64,000 nt of DNA from Portulaca oleracea (taxonomy: Eukaryota; Streptophyta; Magnoliopsida; Caryophyllales; Portulacaceae). A program made the position numbers and the translations under genes. Below, one piece after another: positions 1-12,643 of this stretch (the stretch's first letter is position 1; every line of letters starts with the position of its first letter). The DNA is taken from contig CM055874.1 of the NCBI GenBank assembly GCA_029582165.1, positions 28,542,883 to 28,606,882 on the forward strand, read 5' to 3'. The notes under the pieces were generated by a model, which was not told the DNA's origin, made no database searches, and saw only the letters and a list, made by a program, of their open reading frames with translations.

Positions 1-249
1 TTGAATTTGACATGTTTGCGCTGAAAGAGCGTAATTGACGAGGCATGTTTCAAAGAAACAAGGGGACCAGCTGGTGATTGTTTCAGTCGCTATGTCGTAC
101 TGTTGTAGTTGTCTACGTTTGGTGTAAGGTCGTTGCATGTGACAAAGTCATAGCTCTCATTTTTGTCATTTTAGAGAATTTCATGTCCTGTTGCTATTCA
201 AATTGTAATTTGTCGTATGTTGATTTTACTTGTTTGAATGGCCATAAAG
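1..249 (+). other. Intron sequence upstream of UCP exon 2
   Basis: No exon is recognisable here. The first recognised coding block starts at 250 after an AAG acceptor. The missing N-terminal exon (about 26 codons in the Arabidopsis homologue) must lie left of the window, so this is most simply intron 1. Short ORFs here have no recognisable product. Confidence 0.6.
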
Positions 250-3200
250 GTGTGTACAATACCTTTGGACACGGCAAAGGTCAGGCTTCAGCTTCAGAAA
301 AAAGCCGTTGGAGATGCAACAGTTCTACCCAAATATAGGGGTATGCTTGGTACGGTTGCCACCATTGCTAGGGAAGAAGGGATGTCTGCACTCTGGAAAG
401 GAATTGTACCAGGACTGCACAGGCAATGCTTGTTTGGGGGGCTAAGGATTGGATTGTATGATCCTGTGAGTTTTTTTGCATTTTTGGGTTTGTTGAATTG
501 AAAATGTATACCATGCTCACTTTAGAGATAATTCTAAGTGCCTTTTACTTTGTTGGTAACAGGTTAAGACACTTTATGTGGGTAAGGATCATGTTGGCGA
601 TGTTCCATTGTCCAAGAAAATACTTGCTGGACTTACAACAGGTTAGTGAGCTCTCTTTTTCTTTGCTCCAGGAATTTTCCCAATTAAATCGAAAGCGTTG
701 TTATCTTATTATTTTTGTATGCCTGTAGACTAATAGGAATAGAAACAGGGATTGAGGTAATTTATTTCTCATGTGTGGTATATGTGAATTGAAATGTGTG
801 AGGGATTGGGAATGAGAATAGAACATGTTTATTGCTAATAATTTATTTCCATGGGAAAGGTGGAGGGGTTGTTTGGGAATTCTAATCGGCAATTAAATTA
901 GTATTTAAATGTCAATTTAATCATTCCATGTTCTAATCGTGCACAACAAACATTTCAGTTATAATTTTTACATGCATATTTCAACACCATTCTCAAAAAT
1001 GAATTCCCATGCCATTATGAATTCCCATCCTAAATACCAAATGCCCTGCTAATAGATAGAATTTAACGTCTTCCGTTGCTTTTGAAGGTGCGATTGGAAT
1101 TGCAATTGCTAATCCTACTGATCTTGTCAAAGTTCGCCTACAAGCTGAGGGAAAATTGGCACCTGGAGTCCCAAGGCGCTATTCTGGGGCCTTGAATGCC
1201 TACTCCACTATAGTCAAGCAGGTTATTCATATGGGGCAAATACAATCTCAGCAGTTTATATCTTGTTCTTGTGTTTTGACCTTAGTCCACATTGTCTGAT
1301 ACTCAATTTGTAGGAAGGGTTTACAGCTCTGTGGACTGGGCTTGGGCCTAATGTGGCACGTAATGCTATTATAAATGCTGCTGAACTGGCTAGTTATGAT
1401 CAAGTGAAGCAGGTAAGTCTGCTCTACCGATTAACCATAGTTACATGCATCTTCTTATTGTTTTTCTCACTGTGAACATCGCCATCATAAAGATTTTGTG
1501 ATGCAGACAATTTTGAAGATACCTGGATTCACAGACAATGTTGTTACCCATCTGTTATCCGGTCTTGGGGCAGGATTCGTTGCTGTTTGCATTGGCTCAC
1601 CAGTTGATGTGGTGTGTGTCTGTACCAATTCTGATTTCGTGGTGCTTGATAAATTGCAGTGCTTATAATAATTTCTCCAATTATATGCTTATGATAAAAT
1701 GTACGACTATAGAATTATTGATAAAATGAAGATTTATTGATAGTGAGTGTCGCCAATATAAGAATGCACACACCTGCCTTAGGAAACCTGTTTAACTGAC
1801 AGTTAATGAATATTATTTTATAATCAGTTTAGCTCATAGGGTGACTGTGTTAACATCTCAAATAGCTGAATGAGTCCTGCTACATGTTTCGCTGGCTTAC
1901 ATTGCAAGGTGTGTAGTTATGAATTGTCTTGAGCATATTAGTTTGTTTCGCTAGCATGTACTTAGTCACGACTCTAAATGGAATTTGGCTTTGAATGCAG
2001 TTTCTTGTTCTTAATTTCTTTTACCAAATTGATGGTAATTTTCATGTAAGCATTTATCGCAATGGGTCACATAAAATTCTTTTGGGAGTATTCTTCGATT
2101 TGGTTTGCTACTCTATGTAGGATGAATTTAGGTAATATTTTAGTTTTCTTTGTAGTTCTGAATCTAGTTAACAAATTCATCTTCAAATATTGTTACAATT
2201 GATGATTTTTGAAAAGGTAAATATGCGAATCAAATGTGACTGTTGCTGTACTGTCTTTTATCTTTATTTCTGTCACCTCCCTTTTCTTTTCACCTTTACT
2301 CTATTCTGTCTTCAGTCCATCTGCCTTGATTGTTGTGGCCTTGAGGTTCAAGTTTGGGTTGAGCTTAGGTTGGACCATCCCTTTCTAAACTTCCAAAAAA
2401 CGCATAAAGTACAAGCAAAATAATTTTCCAATGATCCTACAAACTAACCTAGGGCATGGACCAACACAAGAATCCCCTCTCCAGATACATTCTTAAATGC
2501 ATGCTTCTTCAAAATATTTCCTCGCTTTCCTATCCTTACAATTGGAGCTCTACAAAACACATCAGTTAATGCATCTCTAAAGACATGCCCTGCAATGATT
2601 TCTCTCCGATGAAATGTTTTGGTATTTATCTCCTACCATGTGTTGTACTGGTGCACATATACAACCGGTAAAGATCTTGCCTCCACCTCAACAACCTTAG
2701 CATTTGCTTGTTTCGAAGTTGTATTTCCATTTATTCCATCATATCTACAGTGATTAATCTTTTCTTCATCATAAGTAGAATTACTCTATGCCTTTGGCTG
2801 AGATAAGCCATAGCTCCACCTTTCTCTCTTAGTTTAAGCCAAATAACCTTGTTTGATTTTGTAGTCGGCAGTGAATAATGTTAAGCTTCTCTCTACTGTG
2901 AAATATCTTCCTCACAATCAACTAGGCTTCCGCTGGACACTTGGCACTCCATAAGTCTGGTATAACATATCTTCCTCACAGCCCATGACGCTTCAGCTGG
3001 ACACTTGGCACTCCATTAGGTCCTTCCCCTTGATAAAAGAAGCTTGTTTCTGTAGCCCTTCCTTCATGGAGCTAATAGCCGTGACAAGCTTCCCTACTAG
3101 TGTTGGGTTCAAGTTTTTCATGCTAAACAAACCTAACCCTGCCACACTCGTTAGGGTACCAACTTGATTCCAAGCAACAAGTGCTTTCCTACTAGTTGTT

Positions 3201-6200
3201 GCAAATGGAGCCATGGGTTCACCATCAAAAAAATGTTATAGCTGTATGAATTATGACATTGACCTACTAGTGCTGGGTTCAAGTTTTTCATGCTAAACAA
3301 ACCTAACCCTCCCGCACTCGTTAGGGTACCAACTTGATTCCAAGCAACAAGTGCTTTCCTACTAGTTGTTGCAAATGGAGCCATGGGTTCACCATTAAAC
3401 AAAATGTTATAGCTGTATGAGTTATAACATTGATGTGTCTAGTTATCCAATTCATGTGGAAGCAAATGCCCAACATCATGTAGTTTAAACGTGGCCACTC
3501 CCTATAATCATATGCCTTTCTGGTATTGGCCCAAAAGATGCATCTAGGGGAGGTACCTTTTCATTCCAATGCCTGACCAACTCATATGATCAGGGAATGG
3601 AAATCATATTCCTTGTAGACCTTGCTTTAATAGTGGCATAAAATGTAATGTTTGAATCTCCTCCTTGATCCACTTTAATCCTCGCCTTTTTGTTTTGCCA
3701 ATCCTCCCTTGTTCGGCCACACTTTCTTCCAGCTTTTAACATTGGCATAGAAGTGTTTTAATCTTCTTCCTTGATCCACTTTCATCCTTGCTTTTTGTTT
3801 GGCCACACTTTCTCCCACCCTTTGCATCTTTTGTGTTTGTTCAAGTAAGCATTTCTCTCTACGAGTCAAACTTAGAACATTAGTCATCCGCTAATGCCTT
3901 TCTTGATTAGCAGAATTCCTCCTCCAATAAGCTCTCAGAATAGATGTTTATGGGCCACCAACTCTCCTAGCACCCCAAATCTGTCATGCACGTCCCTTTC
4001 TTGAGGATGTTGGGAACTAGAATATGATGTATGCTTCTGCATAGTTAACCTCCTTTAAGAAACTTGTGTCCATTAATTCTCATCTGTATGCTTTTCAAAC
4101 TTGCTTCTTGACGAATGCTTCCTAAGTTTGCTTTATATTAGCATAATTGAGCATTATGCCCTTGAGTTGCTCCAGTTTTCTGTGTGATTTCTTCTTTTTC
4201 CTTTTTTCATTGAACTTCTCACATACCTCTTCTTGTTGGTCAAGACCTCCTCACATACATCTTGCTCATGGTCAAGACCATGAGATTTTGTAGTACATAC
4301 TGATTGCAATTATTCAATATTGGAGATACGATCTTGGTTCATAGTAACACTAAGAGAGGATTACCCATTATACTCCTTATTCTACTAAGACAACCATCAG
4401 TTCAATAATTTAAAGGTAACCCCCACACCCTAAACCAATTGGGGATTTCCCTTGCAATTTCTCCTTAAATCAAAATTTCCAGACCAATTCATGAGTGAAA
4501 GAGGCTTGAAGAGTTGCCCCCCCCCAACCCCTCCACCCAAAATCTAGCACTAGATCTGGATCAGAAAGTGAAACAAGATATACTCCTCGTGAAGATGAGT
4601 TCGTTAATTGTGGGCATTTCAACAATGCCAATAAGTATTCTTGCAGTCCAAGATTTCTTTATAGTATGGCTTTATCCCAACCAAAAATCAAACTAGGGCA
4701 TCCATCTCTGTCGCTCCCGAACAGTTAGAATACAAACACGAATATATCATCCAAAAAAAGCATATGCCAGTCTACTTGTAAAATTTGGTGCAGTAGCATC
4801 GATTCTTTTATTTAGGCATTGGAATGAAAAGGCATTTAAATCAAAATTACATTCGTTTAAGAAAAATATATGAAGTGTTTGGTCAAAAATCAAAATTAGT
4901 AGAAATTAAGTAGATATGATGAGCTTGGTGTAATTCTAATCCTATCTTTTATATAGAAATTGAAAAAAAAAAATTTATGTTTTATTTTATATTTGCGAGA
5001 TTATTGTTTGCAAGTCTATATTTTCATATTAATTTATCGTGATAAGAATGTAATGATATCTGAATAAATTGGAGTATTCAAAGATAATTTTATTTTCTTA
5101 GGAAAAGAGAAAAAGTCATGCCTGGAAACCCTTACTCGAACCATCCAAGACTGGAAGACACTTGGGTCATGTTTGCTTGAACCCGAAACACACCCGACTT
5201 GTGCTTACCCGAACCTGAAATACACTCGACTCGTATTTAACTCGTACTCACATATTAACAGGGTATACTTTTGAACTTTAATAAAAATGACTGAAATAGC
5301 CTTATGCTTTATTTCCATTTGATTTCATAACTATAAATTATAAAATCATAGTTTCCTTGTTTGGACCCTAATATAATGTACTTTGGGGTGTGGACAATAA
5401 TGCACTGAAAAGAGAATAATATATTGTACTTTAGGGGGTGTTGGACAATGATGCATCTGAAACGATTGCGGCAGCGGCCAACTCGGTGATCGTCTTACAC
5501 AGCAGTCTGAGGAGCAAAAGAAAATTAAAATCTTTACTAAAGAATGTCATGTTAGCAAGTCTAAATAAGCGAAGATGAATTCTATTTATTTTTTAAAAAT
5601 AACACTGTTAGATTAGGGCAAATGTGAAGTAATCAGGTGTTATTTATAAAAAAAAAATAAAATTCATTTGTGCTTGCTAACATGGCATTAGTTTAATCAA
5701 GATTTTAATTTTTCTGGCACGTAGGACCGCCACAAAGTCTACTACAGTCAGAATCGTTTCAGGCGCGTTATTGTCCAATACCCTCAAAGTACATATTGTT
5801 ATTGTCCAAGAAAAAAGTTCGGTGTATTTTTGTCTAACACACATTATGTTACTGCCCAATACCCCTTTTAATAGTATATAAGTAAATCTTGAAATTTCCT
5901 TGGCTTACTTTTCTAATTTCTTGAAACCTCCCTTTTCTTGGGGTTGGATTCCTTATAGAACTCAAGAAACCTCATTGGACTCTGAATTATTTGTCTACTA
6001 CTGCTAATTGGAAATTCTCATGTCTAACTTCATCTGTTTTGTCATTTCACTTCAATGGGCATCAGACAAACCGTCTTCTTTCTTAGGGACATGACCTGGA
6101 TCTTTGCGTGCCAACTTGAGCCCCATTGAGTTGACTTATTTTCCTTACATTTAGGTGAACCATATCATGGGAAATCAAAACTTTTTTTGTCTCCACTTTC

Positions 6201-8197
6201 TCCAAACAGAAGAGAATCATTTCCTTTCTAGAGTTTGTAATCTGATTTTATTCCCTGACTCCAACCAAAAAATGAGGTGCTTGAGTAACCTTTTCCTTGG
6301 AGTTTTTTTGATAGGAAAACAGCTATTAGGATTATCTAAGGATTCAAAATGTGGTTAGGGTTGCGCTTCGGTTTCAAACGCAGACAGAAAAATCACTTAA
6401 GTGCGTCAATTGTGTTCTATATCGTGCTCATTGTAGGGTGAGAACTGAGAACATGGTTTACCAAACTCTGAAACCTTTCATGTGGCCATTTTCAGCAGTG
6501 GTAGGCAACATTTTGAATCCATGACTCTACCAAAGACCTGTGGGCTCTTTGCATGCAAGACACACCTAAAAATACCAGAGAAAACCAACTTGGAACAGAA
6601 AAAACCTAAAAAGATGCTGACAAAAGCCCTGAAACACCCACAAAAGCGCAGAAGCAGCACAGGAAAGAAAGCAGAGCATGTCTCTTGGCTGTGGTGTGCT
6701 TCCATTGTCAGAAGTGCCCAGAGGTGCGCTGTGTGCTTTTTTGGGCTATTTTTCCCTGGGTGTGCATTTTAAACTAAGAATTTAGTGAAAGTATTTGGTG
6801 TGACGAGTGAAAGCTTAAAACAAGGTGGAGGAGAAGAGGGGAAACCGGAGAATATAGAACAAAATCAACTGGATTTATTTGGAAATGGGAAAAAAAGGTA
6901 GAAAGAACACATGCACATGGAACGGCAACAACAGTGATTTTTTTTTATTTTATTTTATTTTTTTACTATCTTTGGTACCATAGTTTTGTTGTGCAGAAAT
7001 GGTTGCTAATCTGTAGTTCGGATGAGTAAAATGGAACAGTTTGCTAATTTATTTTACCTTGCTCTGCTGCCCCCCCCCCCCAACCAAAAAAAAGGAAAAC
7101 AAAAAGTATATTCTTAGTTTTGATTTTTGGGTGCTTGTTGTGTTGGGATTGACCATCTGAGGTTCCACATATCCAGCATTCCAGCTGATTGGTTATGTAG
7201 GTATTGACTAAAATTTCTAACTTCTAAGGACACTTCCTTGCTCCACCTGGAACACTCTCGAGTATGTTGCTGGGGCTCCTTATAGTAAGCCTATGTTTGG
7301 GATTTTGAGCTCAAACAACAAAGGGGTGCCATGCTGAAAAGGTGGCCATGTTAAAGGGTGGCCATATTTTTATAAAAATATAATTCAAATGACTTTATCA
7401 ATAAGATTCAAAATGATCGATCAAATAATATATGGAACTTATAGTTGACACTGGAACCCACCATCTGGTATTTCCATCATTTCTTGACTTAAATATTCTA
7501 TCTCCATTTATACTTCTGCAAGTGAAGTCTGGTTCGTACTCTTTCAAACCTCTTGTGGTCATTTTGTGCAAAGCCTGCAGTGATTGACATTCCTATAGGA
7601 ATTGCTGGTGTTGAATTTTTGCTTTTTTTACTGTGCAGGTCAAGTCTAGAATGATGGGAGACTCTGCATATAAAAGCACGATTGACTGCTTTGTGAAGAC
7701 CTTGAAGAATGATGTAATGCTCATCCTCTTTTAAGTTCCATTCTTAATGCCAAAATACCTTTTTAGTAAAGTTCAGAAAATTTTGGACGACTTAAGTGGG
7801 AGAATTTCTGTTCTTGACAGTATTCTTAAAACTAGGTAGTGGATACTGTCTAAAACAGAAATAATAGAGCTTCATTCATGGCAATAAAATCTTCCATTTC
7901 ACTGATCATTTCAATCCGATTTTGCCATTTTAAACTATTTTTCCTTGTTTTTAGGGTCCTCTTGCATTCTACAAGGGCTTTATCCCAAATTTTGGACGCC
8001 TTGGATCGTGGAATGTCATAATGTTCTTGACATTGGAACAGGTATATACTAGAACCAATATTCTATGGGCATTGTTCTTGGTGTATTTACAGAATCTTGT
8101 GGTAGGAAATGTCGTGTAGGCCATGATTATGGGTACTTATTGACCATGTTACATCTGACAGGCAAAGAAGTTCGTGAAAAACTTAGAGTCATCTTGA
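250..8197 (+). CDS. UCP1: Mitochondrial uncoupling protein (UCP/PUMP-type carrier), 5' partial, 8 exons
   Basis: Inner-membrane mitochondrial carrier family protein; plant UCPs dissipate the proton gradient and are also reported to exchange dicarboxylates and amino acids. Exons read from sequence with GT-AG borders: 250-465, 563-641, 1088-1221, 1314-1412, 1507-1611, 7639-7713, 7955-8041, 8162-8197 (TGA stop). They total 831 nt, 276 codons plus stop, in frame throughout. The three tripartite carrier signatures are visible: [20 protein letters not shown] and PVDVVKSRMM. Other family blocks include [38 protein letters not shown] and [18 protein letters not shown], followed by a short tail ending NLESS. 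Only the first exon (N-terminus before VCTIPLD) is missing, being outside the window. The frame is intact, so the gene is probably functional. UCP1 versus a close paralogue cannot be decided. Confidence 0.95.
2450..4700 (-). pseudogene. Degenerate LINE (non-LTR retrotransposon) remnant
   Basis: On the minus strand, 3214-2993 and 3402-3151 read ...[31 protein letters not shown], matching the block after the reverse transcriptase of plant LINEs (LVAW..VC.P...GGLG....NLALLGK). Further upstream in the same orientation, 3887-3675 reads ...[21 protein letters not shown], matching the segment before the RT (K.RW..EGD.NT.FFH...K.R). The order fits one LINE ORF2 on the minus strand, full of stops and frameshifts. 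Outer limits are estimates. A fragment near 4400-4700 may come from ORF1, but this is weak. Confidence 0.6.
3093..3432. repeat. 170-bp tandem duplication inside the LINE remnant
   Basis: The block beginning CCTACTAGTGTTGGGTTCAA at 3093 recurs at 3263 with few changes, giving two adjacent copies (3093-3262 and 3263-3432). The duplicated piece carries the [13 protein letters not shown] segment. Confidence 0.9.
5366..5872. mobile_element. Foldback MITE with long inverted arms (copy 1, in UCP intron)
   Basis: The left arm (GTACTTTAGGGGGTGTTGGA at 5426, then ...TCTGAAACGATT) pairs with the right arm (AATCGTTTCAGGCGCGTTAT... to CCCTCAAAGTAC near 5791). An inner pair, CATGTTAGCAAG near 5547 and CTTGCTAACATG near 5671, extends the hairpin. 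Related outer repeats stretch the arms to about 5366 and 5872. No coding capacity is seen. A second copy lies at 9444-9975. Superfamily not decided. Confidence 0.75.
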
Positions 8198-8606
8198 ATT
8201 GATCGTGGAGAGTTTTGCTAGCATTGTGATAGCCGTTGGTACCAAAAGAAGGCTCATTATGTTCTTGAACATGGTGATTATTTTTTATGGTGGACTATTT
8301 CTTCTGCTAACCGCAAAAAGCTGTGAGATACCCATTTGATGATATGATTGTTTTCATGTTGAATAACTTTTGGACTGGGATTTCCAGACTAAACCGAATT
8401 GGGAAGATTGCTATCTGCAAAAGCATTGATAGTTATACATGTTACTGAATTATATGATTCTTCCCCATTTATGTCAAAGGCATTGATCGAGGTTATAACT
8501 GATATTGATACTTGATACGACCTTCTAGATTTTTGGCATCCTTGTTATTTGGAGGTTCCTTTTTTCTTTTCTTATTTTATTCAGTTTATATTATCACAGA
8601 AGATCT
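8198..8606 (+). other. UCP 3' untranslated and downstream sequence
   Basis: AT-rich sequence after the UCP stop codon. It presumably contains the 3' UTR, but I cannot place a polyadenylation site with confidence. No gene seen. Confidence 0.5.
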
Positions 8607-8738
8607 GATTCTGTTTGAATCATTTTGAAGGGGAAGCACCGAAACACTCCTTAGGGGAATTAACTTAAATACGATTCTGTTTGAATCATTTTGAAGGGGA
8701 AGCACCGAAACACTCCTTAGCGAAGTTAACTGAAATAC
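8607..8738. repeat. 66-bp tandem duplication
   Basis: GATTCTGTTTGAATCATTTT at 8607 and again at 8673, each followed by GAAGGGGAAGCACCGAAACA. Two adjacent copies, nearly identical, so a recent duplication downstream of UCP. Confidence 0.9.
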
Positions 8739-9083
8739 TCAGCCCCCGTTCTTTTATGTGGTTGGTCCGTCTGCGGTTCTGCACCGCACCGCAACTTTCC
8801 GTATTCCATCACAATTCACCACAACTTTCCATTTTCCTTTTTTATTAAAATTGATTTTTTTTAAATAAAATAAAAAACTTTCACTTTATTTATTATTATT
8901 TCACAACTTCCAATATTTTCATCACAGTTTTCATTATTTCCACCAAAATTTCCATTTTCCATTTTATTTTTTTAATTTTTAAATTAAAATATATCAATCC
9001 AACTTTCATTATTTCCACAACTTTTCACAGTCTACCATAACTCTCCACAATACACTGCACCGCATAAAAGAACATGGCCTGAG
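8738..9083. mobile_element. MITE-like element with terminal inverted repeats
   Basis: The left end CTCAGCCCCCGTTCTTTTAT pairs with the right end ATAAAAGAACATGGCCTGAG. Between them is AT-rich sequence with repeated CCACAACTTTCC-like pieces and GCACCGCA near both ends. Non-coding. Target duplication uncertain. Confidence 0.65.
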
Positions 9084-9443
9084 TCCACCTTGGACGTGGA
9101 GTTTTAGAGGTGAGATGTGACGAACTTTACACTTTACAGCTCCATGGCAATCAGGATAGTGAGGCGTAGGAAATTGTGATGTTTAGTGGTTTATACAAGC
9201 GAAGTATGGCTCATTAGAATCTCTGTTGTTGGATCCAAGCGGATCAGAAGAGTGAAGGCAATGGTTGAACTAGTTATTGGTTAGTATGAAACAAACATAA
9301 AGTGTTGTCCAAGTGTCAGTGTGTCACTTGACCCATTCAACTTCACTATACCAATTATGGATTATATGATATTAGTGTTATTTAAAGTTCATTGAGTATC
9401 AACCCTTGGGTTTTATGTCACATTTGGGTATTGGATATACATA

Positions 9444-9975
9444 CTTTAAAGGATTTTTGGACGCTAATATACTGAGCTTTTGGGGTATTTGACAATAATC
9501 CATTGGATTTTGGCATTGGACAATAATACACTGTACTTTGGGGGGTGTTGGACAATAATGTACTTAGAACAATTCTACCATTAGACGACTCAATGGTGTT
9601 CCTATGTAGCAGGTGGAGGAGATTAATTGGCCAAAAAATATTAAAATTTATGTTATGTCAGCTAATCAACATAAGAAAAGAGAGTCAACTTTGAAAAAAC
9701 TAAGAGATTGTTGTTTTTGTTGTATAAAATCATTTTTGCTAATGTGGATTAGCTAATATGTTATAAATTTAAATATTTTTAGCCAATTCATCTTCTCGGT
9801 CTGCCATGGAAGATCGCCACTACTGAGTCAGTCACCGTCAAAATCATTCCGGGTGCATTATTGTCCAGCACTCCTCAAAATACAGTGTATTATTGTTCAA
9901 GGTCAAAGTTCAGTGCATTATTGTCTAATATCCCAAAAGTTCAGTAGATCAACATCTAAACATCCTATTTTAAAT
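9444..9975. mobile_element. Foldback MITE with long inverted arms (copy 2)
   Basis: The left arm GGATTTTTGGACGCTAATAT (9451) onward pairs with the right arm ending GATCAACATCTAAACATCC (to about 9965). Inner parts share the TGTACTTTGGGGGGTGTTGG and ATTATTGTCCAGCACTCCTC sequences of copy 1 at 5366-5872. The sequence ATACATACTTTAAA occurs just left of the element (from about 9439) and again near 10017-10030. Confidence 0.75.
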
Positions 9976-11162
9976 AAATAAAGGCATGTAGAAAAGTAGA
10001 CAACCATTCAGTAGACATACATACTTTAAATAAAGCCATGTAGAAAAGGAGACAACCATACAAATAGAGATAAATACTTAATGTGATTGTTGCTAAAACT
10101 AAGTGATTATTGAAAGTAATTTATACAATCATAAGACATGCAAGCATCTTATCAATAAACAAATATTCTAAAGAAAAGAGAGACATGCTATATAAATTAA
10201 TCTCACTTTAGGCGTCTTAACAATGAATGAGAAGAACCTAAACGATCCGAGGTAACTCCAAACGAGAGTTAAATTACTGACCAAGCCACAACTCAGTAAT
10301 AAGCTTACATATCCTGCCAATCTCTAATTGTTATCTGCATTCACTCTTGAGGATCACATAGTCACTTTCATAATTAGCATTATTGTCAAGATTCACTCTC
10401 AAATCAAACAAACTTTACTTTCGTTACTTCATATACCTATCTAAGGTGATGTATAATAAAATTGGTGCGGTTTTCATGTAAACAAGGACTAATAAGAACA
10501 AAACAACTCATAAACATCACACATGGATGAATGAAGCAAAAATATTAAGCATGAAAACAACTACATCGTACGGGTTTTGCTAACCTCTCTATATAAATTG
10601 TTTTCAACTAAGAATAACAAAAACAAAATCAAAACATGAAACCATAAAGCATAATTTATCTAAACTAAACAATAACAATAAAGATAAATAAGGAGGGGAT
10701 GAAGCTTCTCAAAGGAAGATTGAAATTTGCCTTTCTTTTACCCTTGAATCTTCTCTTTTCTTTCTTGGATCCTCACACCTTGATGTGGACATGGAAGTGA
10801 AATGGTATGATTTTATGGATTAAAAGGAAAATAAGGGTTTTGATGAGGATGAATCGAGATTCCTTTACATAGTAGTGGCAAAAAATCAACATAACCGTAT
10901 TCCGACGGCCCAACACAACTGTGTTGTACAACATGGTTTGGCCGTGTTACTCAGCACGACCATGCTGGATGACACGGTACGATCGTGTTTCTTCTCAGCC
11001 ACATATTTTTCCTATGTTTGTTTTTCCGATACATGTTATATTTAGCTTATTCATTCATGTAAAACCCTGAGTTTTGGTTAGGGCTACCGTTAGTTATGTC
11101 TGACAAACCGTTGGCTTAGAGTTTAAATTTCAAGGACGAAACTTCTTTTAAGGTGGTAATGA
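9976..11162. other. AT-rich repeat-derived sequence, ending in a retrotransposon pol/PPT remnant
   Basis: No gene seen. From about 11125 the sequence TTTCAAGGACGAAACTTCTT followed by TTAAGGTGGTAATGA resembles the end of a gypsy pol frame and its polypurine tract, directly before the LTR start at 11163. The piece near 10900-10990, with repeated CGTGTT/ACACGG words, may belong to the same decayed element. Confidence 0.45.
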
Positions 11163-11678
11163 TGTGAAACCCCGAAAAATTCGAATGCTTTGACCGTAAC
11201 GTCTTTAACTATTTAAGTTTATTTCGTTAGTTTTAAGAAATCGTTTGTGATTATTTCTGTTAACACTTGAGCTCGTAGGATCGTTTTGGAACTAACAAGC
11301 GTATTTTAGTAATTTTCTACATGCATGGGTGAGCACGGGAGTAGGGGTAATTTAGAAATTTTATGTGTTAATATTGGATGAATGATATGTTATTAGATAA
11401 TTAATTATGTGGTTATTACTATTATTTAGAAAATTGAAATTTAATTATTTTTCCTAAATACTATTAACAGCAGGTTTCAATTACTTTATTTTATATTTAT
11501 TTTATTTTCTTGTTTAAATTGGTATAAACAGATAATAATAAGCTAAAACCCTACTTATAAAACCCTAACCTTACCTCCTTACCTCTCTCTTCCTCTCTTC
11601 CCATATGCTGCTACCGCCGGCCACCAGTTGGCCGCCCTAACCGCCACTTGAAACTATCGCGGGCCATAACTATCGCCT

Positions 11679-11716
<38 letters not shown>
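11163..11716 (+). mobile_element. 5' portion of an older gypsy-type LTR (interrupted)
   Basis: Starts TGTGAAACCCCGAAAAATTC right after a purine-rich tract, as expected for a 3' LTR. It has a TATA-like CTTATAAAACCC near 11553 and a GC-rich CCGCCGGCCACC tract near 11615. It ends in a CT microsatellite into which element A inserted; sequence right of A (18348 onward) is probably its continuation. Confidence 0.55.
11679..11715. repeat. (CT)n microsatellite, insertion target of element A
   Basis: About 18 CT units. More CT units follow the right end of element A (18348-18366), consistent with insertion into a CT tract. Confidence 0.9.
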
Positions 11717-11719
<3 letters not shown>

Positions 11720-12643
11720 AGCGTTACTGTCGTGGTGGGATGAATGATGCTCGAGTTTTCGGAAGAAAATCAAGGAAAAACGAAGCTTGGGTACGATAGG
11801 GTTTGCATATGACCTTGGCTAGGAGAATCCACAAACTTGGCCTAACATTCCACCATGACTAATTAGGCTAAACCACCATTAATCACTAAAGAAATGACTT
11901 GAACACCACCAAACAAAGATTGGATAAAGTAAACAAGAATTTTGGGAGAGAGGCTTAGAGAGCTCTCAAGCAATGGCATTCAATATCATTCAAAAACTCC
12001 CCAGAAAATGAAGGCCAAGAAGTATTTATACAAATTTGTCAAAGCCAAAACACGCTGCTTCGGCGAGTCGATTCTCGACTTCGAGCGCGACAGGCCACTA
12101 GTCGTCAGCAGAAATGGTACTAGGTGAGACGTCACGGGCGCTACTAGCTTGGTCAGATGGATGACTCGGTCGAGTCAGGCTCTGACTCAGGCGAGTCAGG
12201 ATTCTACCCAAAAATCATTTGAAACAGCAAGCGAGCTTGGCCAGACGGATGACTCGGTCGAGTCAGTATTCTGCCCAAAAATCAGCTGAAGCGGTTGGCG
12301 GTGTCGCGGGCAGCAGGGCTTCTCGGGCGAGTCGGTGCATGACTCGGGCGCGACTACGAACTGGCCCAAACAGTCTGTACCTGCTCATTTAGCTTCCAAA
12401 AGTAACCGGAACCCCGTCTCCACATTGTTCAAAATCTTGAGACGGTCCGGGACGGCCTCGGGCCTCCGGGGTCTGGACACAAGCGGGCCTCCTTAGAAGG
12501 TCTCGGTTCCTATTCAGTGGATGGCCGAGACTACCCTTGTGTTTCCGGGTTTCATCGGGAATTGCACCTCGAGATTCACCGTGGTTGAGGCGGCTCACTT
12601 GGCAAATGTTACGAGGGACGAGAACGGGATCCGGGACTCTTCA
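11717..12643 (-). repeat. 3' LTR of element A
   Basis: About 927 bp, homologous to 17374-18347 but about 47 bp shorter. First bases are TAGAGCG where the other LTR has TGGAGCG. The minus-strand polypurine tract AGAAGGGGAGGA abuts the LTR at 12644-12655. Confidence 0.9.
12023..12030 (-). promoter_or_regulatory. Probable TATA box in element A 3' LTR
   Basis: Minus-strand TATAAATA, conserved at the matching place in the other LTR (17680-17687), about where a plant LTR promoter TATA is expected. Confidence 0.5.

Larger units (their letters stand above)
1612..7638 (+). other. 6.0-kb UCP intron between the fifth and sixth visible exons
   Basis: Donor GT at 1612, acceptor AG at 7637-7638, joining ...PVDV to VKSRMM in frame. 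The other visible introns are about 90-450 nt, so this one is greatly enlarged. It contains a minus-strand LINE remnant, an internal tandem duplication and a foldback MITE. The rest (about 1612-2440, 4700-5360, 5880-7638) is AT-rich with a C12 run near 7070; I see no gene there. An ORF of 96 codons at 6482-6772 resembles nothing I recognise. Confidence 0.85.

Noticed and set aside
3093..3432. A short tandem-repeat gene array
   Set aside because: The repeat unit is LINE ORF2 sequence with stops; it is a local duplication inside a dead element.
6482..6772. A 96-codon ORF inside the UCP intron
   Set aside because: No recognisable protein, no splice support, and the opposite strand is open as well, which suggests base composition only.
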